DNA of 64,000 nucleotides from a virus: positions 124,001 through 188,000 of IMG/VR virus record IMGVR_UViG_3300043399_000272; one strand, 5' to 3'. Made by a program: the position numbers and the translations under genes. Position 1 is the first letter of the stretch, and each line of letters starts with the position of its first letter. Below the pieces are notes generated by a model. It made no database searches. It had not been told where the DNA came from and saw only the letters and a list, made by a program, of their open reading frames with translations. Positions 59,546 through 64,000 of this stretch are shown here, in pieces.

Positions 59546-60993
59546 AAGAATTACTTGAACTAGAACAATGGGCTGAGAATATTGTAGCCAATGAGGCTGT
59601 ACAAGATAGACCTTTGGCTAGAAGTCAAGATATTCAATATCAAGCAAGTAGAGAATACCCAGATCGTAGTCCTGAACAAGCTCTGCAATTGTATGTTGCT
59701 AATAAACTTGCAGCAACAGAAAAAATGGATTTAGATCAGAACAGACTAATTAACTCCCAAAAACGTGAAAATGAAAAATTACGTAGAAGCCTACAAGATT
59801 TAAGCCAAGACCTCAATAATCATGAGAAACAAGCTACCGACACCGGCGCAGAAATTGAACGCTTAAAGGCATTAAGTGCTAAATTAAAGCCTGCGGGAGA
59901 AATTCAGAAACAAGCTGCTAAAGCTAGTGCAGACAAAGTAGAAGCAATGTTAGCTGACTTAGAAAAAGTTAAAGTTGTTCCTGGTATGGATGAGAAGAAA
60001 TACAAAGAACTTTCTGATAAAGTTGATAAAATAAAAAACAATGCCGGAAACGAAGAAATAGCCAAAGTACAAAAAGCATTACAGCAAATGTCGCAACAAC
60101 AAAGTATAGACAACAATTTGTTTGACAACGTAATGCAACAGCTAACTAATACACAAGAACAGTTAGATGCTAAAGAAGCAAGGTTCAAAAAATACATAGA
60201 GAAAAAATCCAGTGAGATTACTTCTACTACACAAAGTCATGGCGAAGAATTAAAAAAATATGCTGACATTGTAAACAAATACAAAGATGATGTAGAATCT
60301 TTTAAAAATTACATGGACACTACTCGCAAAGAAGTAGCAAATACTAAAGCAGAAGTAGACCAACTTAAGAAAGATGCGGAGAATAAGATGCAAGAATTAG
60401 AATTCTTGTCTCCGACATTAAAGAAATTTGCAATGCAGAAGCCAGGTGAGGCGCCAACGCAGTCTTCTGATTTCAGCAGTGATAGAGCCTTCAAACAAGC
60501 AATGTCAGCAGCATCACCTGCTGCCGAACCAGCAACTAAATTGGCTATACAGAGTAAAAAAGATTTGCAAAATTTAGAAAAAGACTCAGAGATCCAGAGG
60601 AGCTATGCTATGGCTGCAACACCGACTGATAAGTTTGACTTGGATAAGTTAGACGAAAACCTTAAAAACAACAGTAACCCTGAATTTGTTGAATGGGCTA
60701 ACAAAAACATTCCAGTAGCATTAAGAATGTTTTTCAATCGTTATCCTGAATTAGAATCAATTTACGCTTTGGAACAAGTGCAAGCAGTAATGAGTGAGTA
60801 TTTCCCGTATCTATATCAATACGATGAGATTGATATGGAGACTATGAATAAGTTCTTAGACTTTATTAAAAATAAGATCAAGGCTCAACCAATTCAACCT
60901 ATGCAAAAGAGTTTGTTCGATAATTTAGCAGAAGCATATGAAACATCTTTGGATAAATTGATTGGGTTAGATTACATAAAAACCCATAGATAA
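59542..60993 (+). CDS. Coiled-coil structural or scaffold-like protein, 483 aa
   Basis: Residues ~70-310 are nearly continuous coiled coil (NSQKRENEKLRRSLQDLSQD, NTKAEVDQLKKDAENKMQEL), then a Pro/Ala/Ser linker and a helical C-terminal domain (ALRMFFNRYPELESIYALEQ). The start MKELLELEQWAENIVANEA echoes LENWADQVIEGE in the previous gene. Overlaps it by four bases. Likely partners of one assembly. Confidence 0.6.
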   Translation: MKELLELEQWAENIVANEAVQDRPLARSQDIQYQASREYPDRSPEQALQLYVANKLAATEKMDLDQNRLINSQKRENEKLRRSLQDLSQDLNNHEKQATDTGAEIERLKALSAKLKPAGEIQKQAAKASADKVEAMLADLEKVKVVPGMDEKKYKELSDKVDKIKNNAGNEEIAKVQKALQQMSQQQSIDNNLFDNVMQQLTNTQEQLDAKEARFKKYIEKKSSEITSTTQSHGEELKKYADIVNKYKDDVESFKNYMDTTRKEVANTKAEVDQLKKDAENKMQELEFLSPTLKKFAMQKPGEAPTQSSDFSSDRAFKQAMSAASPAAEPATKLAIQSKKDLQNLEKDSEIQRSYAMAATPTDKFDLDKLDENLKNNSNPEFVEWANKNIPVALRMFFNRYPELESIYALEQVQAVMSEYFPYLYQYDEIDMETMNKFLDFIKNKIKAQPIQPMQKSLFDNLAEAYETSLDKLIGLDYIKTHR

Positions 60994-61015
60994 AAATATA
61001 TTTTCCCTTTATTGG

Positions 61016-61055
61016 CATAAATAATATTGACGCAGGAGTTATTACTCGCTATAAT
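61016..61055 (+). promoter_or_regulatory. Dual late and sigma70 promoter of gp32
   Basis: CATAAATA (61016-61023) is followed by TTGACG (61027-61032), 17 bases, TATAAT (61050-61055). The gp32-type gene can thus be expressed both early and late. The leader to 61133 is ~70 bases and ends AAGGAAAATATATT. Confidence 0.75.
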
Positions 61056-61132
61056 AACTTTTGTGTTAGTCACTCACAGGGAGTGGCGAATATTAAAACA
61101 GAGACCATCTCAATTTTTAAGGAAAATATATT

Positions 61133-62134
61133 ATGGCAAGTCTAAGCGAAATCCGCGCTCGTATCGCAGCGCAAGAAAACAAATCCCAAAACAAAAACAC
61201 AACTGCACAAGGTGATGGAGCCACGTATCCACACTGGAACATGGATGAAGGCCTAACAGCTACTATCCGTTTTCTTCCCGATGCAGACAGTAAAAATACT
61301 TTCTTCTGGGTAGAACGTCAAATTATCAAACTTCCGTTTAACGGCGTGAAGGGTGATCCAAATATGAAACGTGTTGAAGTACAAGTACCATGTATGGAAA
61401 TGTATGGTGACGTTTGTCCTATCTTGGCAGAAGTTCGTCCTTGGTATAAGGATGAAAGTCTAAAAGAAATGGCAAACAAATACTGGAAGAAGCGTAGTTA
61501 TTTGTTCCAAGGCTTTGTACGACAAAACCCATTGGGTGACGATAAAACCCCAGCAAATCCTATTCGCCGATTCATTATCAGCCCACAAATCTTCACTATC
61601 ATCAAGTCCAGTTTGATGGATCCTGAAATGGAAGAATTGCCAACTGACTACATGCGTGGTCTTGACTTCAACATTAAGAAGACCAGCAAAGGCGGCTATG
61701 CTGATTACAGCACTAGTAATTGGGCACGTAAAGAATCTGCCCTCACCGAAGCAGAACAATCTGCTATCGAAGCACATGGGCTATTTAATCTAGCAGATTT
61801 CTTGCCCAAGAAACCCACAGACGCAGAATTGCGTGTCATCAAAGAAATGTTCGAGGCATCTGTTGACGGTCAACCGTATGACGTTGAACGTTGGGGTGCA
61901 TATTACAAGCCCTTCGGTGTTGAAGCACCTGCAGGAGCGACAGCGGCTACAACACAAGCAGCACCGACCGTGGCTGCACCCGCGACAGCACCCGTAGCAG
62001 AATCTACTCCCCCGTTTGATGCTGACGAACCAGTCCAAGCAAGTTCTCCTGTTGAAGTTCCTAAAACAAGCGGAACATCAAGCGACAAAGCACAAGACAT
62101 CCTAGCGATGATTCGTGCTAGACAAGCGAAGTAA
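61133..62134 (+). CDS. gp32: Single-stranded DNA-binding protein (T4 gp32 type)
   Basis: 333 residues. LSEIRARIAAQENK is the short basic N-terminal region for cooperative binding. The core holds LTATIRFLPDADSKNTFFWV, a Cys in VQVPCMEMYGDVC, and KKRSYLFQGFVRQNPL as in gp32. The Ala/Thr/Pro-rich acidic tail (PPFDADEPVQ...DKAQDILAMIRARQAK) would bind replication partners. Followed by uvsX and uvsY, the usual recombination set. Confidence 0.85.
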   Translation: MASLSEIRARIAAQENKSQNKNTTAQGDGATYPHWNMDEGLTATIRFLPDADSKNTFFWVERQIIKLPFNGVKGDPNMKRVEVQVPCMEMYGDVCPILAEVRPWYKDESLKEMANKYWKKRSYLFQGFVRQNPLGDDKTPANPIRRFIISPQIFTIIKSSLMDPEMEELPTDYMRGLDFNIKKTSKGGYADYSTSNWARKESALTEAEQSAIEAHGLFNLADFLPKKPTDAELRVIKEMFEASVDGQPYDVERWGAYYKPFGVEAPAGATAATTQAAPTVAAPATAPVAESTPPFDADEPVQASSPVEVPKTSGTSSDKAQDILAMIRARQAK

Positions 62135-62136
62135 AA

Positions 62137-62158
62137 TCTAGGGGCTACGGCCCCTAGA
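62137..62158 (+). terminator. Hairpin after gp32
   Basis: TCTAGGGGC - TACG - GCCCCTAGA, 9 bp with a UNCG-type tetraloop. No T tract, so it may be a stability hairpin or attenuator between gp32 and the next gene. Confidence 0.55.
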
Positions 62159-62173
62159 CTTAAGGAGAAATCT

Positions 62174-62428
62174 ATGACATTACCGGACGAACGCTACCGT
62201 GCCCTTAAGCAAGGTAAAAAATTATTAGAGGAGTTATGTGACCCCGGTCGCACCCCTCGTGTCCCTAGTATTATCAGAGATAAAGCAAGAGGTGCATTGC
62301 GCCATTTCCCACAAGATTGGGAAATCGATGCGTTAGCAGATAAATGCCCAGATATGCTTGATAAAGTATCATTTACTGATAAACTATTACAAAAACAACT
62401 TGGAGATAAAATTGGCAAAACCATTTGA
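62174..62428 (+). CDS. BPSL0761-like small protein, 84 aa
   Basis: MTLPDERYRALKQGKKLLEE, PRVPSIIRDKARGALRHFPQ resemble BPSL0761-type proteins of betaproteobacteria (M-x-x-PDERxRA ... PRVP ... A-x-x-LRH-P). Helical, cytoplasmic, function unknown. TAAGGAG Shine-Dalgarno. Ends 17 bases inside uvsX. Confidence 0.7.
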   Translation: MTLPDERYRALKQGKKLLEELCDPGRTPRVPSIIRDKARGALRHFPQDWEIDALADKCPDMLDKVSFTDKLLQKQLGDKIGKTI

Positions 62429-63482
62429 TGTAAGCAAATTTAGAAAAGACATTACTAAAAGTATTGAAGGATTGAGCATTGGATTTAACGACCCTACAGA
62501 TTGGGTATCTACAGGAAATTACGCTCTTAATTATCTCATTAGTGGTGATTTTAACAAAGGTGTTCCTTTGGGCAAAGTCACTGTATTCGCTGGCGAATCT
62601 GGATCTGGTAAAAGCTACATCTGTAGTGGTAACTTGGTTCGTCACGCTCAGGAACAAGGTATTTTCGTTGTTCTAGTCGATAGCGAAAACGCATTGGATG
62701 AGGAGTGGTTGCGTAATTTAGGTGTAGATACATCAGAAGATAAACTACTAAAACTTAACATGGCTATGATTGATGACGTAGCCAAGACGATTTCAGAATT
62801 TATGAAATCATACAAAACACTACCAGCAGAAGACAAACCTAAAGTATTGTTCATCATTGACTCACTGGGTATGTTGTTGACTCCTACTGACGTTAATCAG
62901 TTTGAAGCAGGTGATATGAAAGGTGACATGGGTCGTAAGCCTAAAGCATTGACTGCACTTGTTCGCAATTGTGTTAACATGTTCGGTAGTCATAACGTAG
63001 GTCTAGTTGCTACTAATCACACATATGCTTCACAGGATATGTTTGATCCTGATGATAAGATTTCAGGTGGTCAGGGTTTCATCTACGCAAGTTCAATTGT
63101 TGTTGCTATGCGTAAACTAAAACTCAAGGAAGACGAAGACGGTAACAAGGTTAGTGAAGTGCGAGGTATTCGTTCAGCCTGTAAGGTTATGAAAACTCGT
63201 TATGCAAAGCCCTTTGAATCTGTTCAAGTTAAGATTCCTTATGAGACTGGTATGAATCCTTATTCTGGACTACTTGACTTGTTCGAAGGTCAAGGTCTAT
63301 TGACTAAAGAAGGCAATCGTTTGGCATACACAACTGAAGACGGTGAAGTATTGAAATCATTCCGTAAGGGATGGGAATCTAACGATGATGGTTGCCTTGA
63401 TAAAGTGATGGAAGAATTCCAGAAAAAAAATGCAAATAAGCTAAGTACTGTTACTGCCGATGAAGGAGCGGCGACAGAATGA
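62412..63482 (+). CDS. uvsX: UvsX, RecA-like recombinase (TTG start)
   Basis: 356 residues. I place the start at TTG 62412 because GGAGA lies five bases before it and the family begins AKPFDVxKFRK. VFAGESGSGKSYICSG is Walker A (~57-72), FVVLVDSENALDEEW and VLFIIDSLGML (Walker B), GLVATNHTYASQ and ISGGQGFIYASS follow as in RecA/UvsX. Catalyses strand exchange for recombination-dependent replication. The last four bases overlap the next gene. Confidence 0.93.
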   Translation: MAKPFDVSKFRKDITKSIEGLSIGFNDPTDWVSTGNYALNYLISGDFNKGVPLGKVTVFAGESGSGKSYICSGNLVRHAQEQGIFVVLVDSENALDEEWLRNLGVDTSEDKLLKLNMAMIDDVAKTISEFMKSYKTLPAEDKPKVLFIIDSLGMLLTPTDVNQFEAGDMKGDMGRKPKALTALVRNCVNMFGSHNVGLVATNHTYASQDMFDPDDKISGGQGFIYASSIVVAMRKLKLKEDEDGNKVSEVRGIRSACKVMKTRYAKPFESVQVKIPYETGMNPYSGLLDLFEGQGLLTKEGNRLAYTTEDGEVLKSFRKGWESNDDGCLDKVMEEFQKKNANKLSTVTADEGAATE

Positions 63483-63736
63483 GTTTAGACTTGGTAACTG
63501 AAGTATGGGATGTTCTACGATCCCACATTGATTTTAATGAACGAGGCGATGCGGCTGACACACTCGTTAATTTTCTAATTGATAACAACTACGAGGCAGA
63601 GGATATCAAAGATGCCTTTAGGGGTGACAAAGAGATTATTACCGCAGTGAAAGATTACTTGTCTCAACATGAAGATGAACTAGAGTATGAAGATGAAGAT
63701 TACTACGGTGATTCGGATGACGATGAATGGGATTAA
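63479..63736 (+). CDS. Acidic hypothetical protein, 85 aa, between uvsX and uvsY
   Basis: MSLDLVTEVWDVLRSHIDFN, helical, ending in a very acidic tail (DELEYEDEDYYGDSDDDEWD). ATGA overlap with uvsX, and the stop is adjacent to the next ATG. Could bind a basic recombination partner; unknown. Confidence 0.65.
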   Translation: MSLDLVTEVWDVLRSHIDFNERGDAADTLVNFLIDNNYEAEDIKDAFRGDKEIITAVKDYLSQHEDELEYEDEDYYGDSDDDEWD

Positions 63737-64000
63737 ATGAACTGGTACACACGCATAACACAAAACTTAGGCGTGCTACCCGATTTCATTCTTCACTATG
63801 AGAATGAACTTCTCGGGGCGAAGAACGAGGTTAAAATTTTTGGCAATGTTGAAAAGAACATTGCCAATTTACCCGGTATCACTGAGCACCGTTTTAATCA
63901 ACTACAAGAAATTGAGGCTGTACTAAACTTCCTCAACATTCAACTTCGGAAAATTCGCCGAAAGCATTTTCAAAAATATTTAGAAGCGTATAATAGAGTA
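63737..64000 (+). CDS. uvsY: UvsY-like recombination mediator (3' end beyond window)
   Basis: First 88 codons are visible. NWYTRITQNLGVLPDFILHY, NLPGITEHRFNQLQEIEAVL and NIQLRKIRRKHFQKYLEAYN follow the pattern of UvsY-like proteins of marine T4-like phages. UvsY loads UvsX onto gp32-coated single strands; the order gp32-uvsX-uvsY supports the call. Confidence 0.75.
   Translation, partial: MNWYTRITQNLGVLPDFILHYENELLGAKNEVKIFGNVEKNIANLPGITEHRFNQLQEIEAVLNFLNIQLRKIRRKHFQKYLEAYNRV

Noticed and set aside
61027-61215. Open frame starting at the gp32 promoter
   Set aside because: Its start coincides with the -35 box and it overlaps gp32 out of frame. It is a leader artefact.

Overview
This window reads as part of the genome of a large, AT-rich, T4-like tailed phage (a myovirus of the aquatic, uncultured kind). 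Evidence is the large terminase subunit (56526-58073), a gp32-type single-strand DNA-binding protein, UvsX and UvsY at the right end, a dihydrofolate reductase/thymidylate synthase pair, T4-type late promoter boxes (ATAAATA) in front of many genes, ATGA/TAATG stop-start overlaps throughout, and many fibre-like virion proteins. Features pointing to a proteobacterial, perhaps betaproteobacterial, host are five strong sigma70 promoters in one early block, a PhoB box before pstS, a tRNA-Arg-like tRNA backbone, a BPSL0761-like protein and a circularly permuted tmRNA with a tag ending FALAA. The host assignment is inference.

Layout. 1-14.7 kb: virion/fibre genes (a >3200-residue beta-propeller-rich protein, a fibre with a G2-peptidase-like end, three tandem paralogues). 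14.8-28.0 kb: a decoration/biosynthesis cluster with glycosyltransferase-like proteins, four consecutive radical SAM enzymes carrying N-terminal cysteine modules, an SGNH-like hydrolase, a NodU/CmcH-type carbamoyltransferase and a protein with seven WxPD/FGxQ repeats fused to a glycosyltransferase-like end. 28.1-30.1 kb: a methyltransferase-like protein and two acetyltransferase-like proteins sharing an N-terminus that resembles the T4 capsid-targeting sequence. 30.1-31.2 kb: a permuted two-piece tmRNA gene, an HNH homing-endonuclease gene on the opposite strand and a leftover second tmRNA tag end. 31.2-36.2 kb: host-like metabolic genes (outer-membrane barrel, PstS, AhpC, a DOPA-dioxygenase-like protein, a class II aldolase, AhpD). 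36.2-38.6 kb: a tRNA-like gene with anticodon CUA, followed 250 bases later by a gene with an in-frame UAG at codon 3. 38.6-42.2 kb: a minus-strand fibre cassette. 42.3-46.2 kb: an early module with repeated consensus promoters and a MoxR ATPase/VWA pair. 46.2-51.8 kb: nucleotide metabolism, an epimerase, a spanin-like pair and a secreted nuclease. 51.8-61 kb: virion proteins and terminase. 61-64 kb: gp32, UvsX, UvsY.

How it fits together. Two promoter classes can be read. Sigma70 promoters (TTGACA, 17-base spacer, TACAAT/TATAAT) drive the 42-45 kb module, the tmRNA and gp32. T4-type ATAAATA boxes drive late genes, and at nine genes the box sits only 4-7 bases before an ATG that lacks a Shine-Dalgarno sequence, so late mRNAs may be leaderless. 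The most unusual content is the translation-related set (permuted tmRNA with a homing gene in its tag region; candidate amber-suppressor tRNA next to an amber-containing gene; almost no UAG stops) and the four-enzyme radical SAM cluster.
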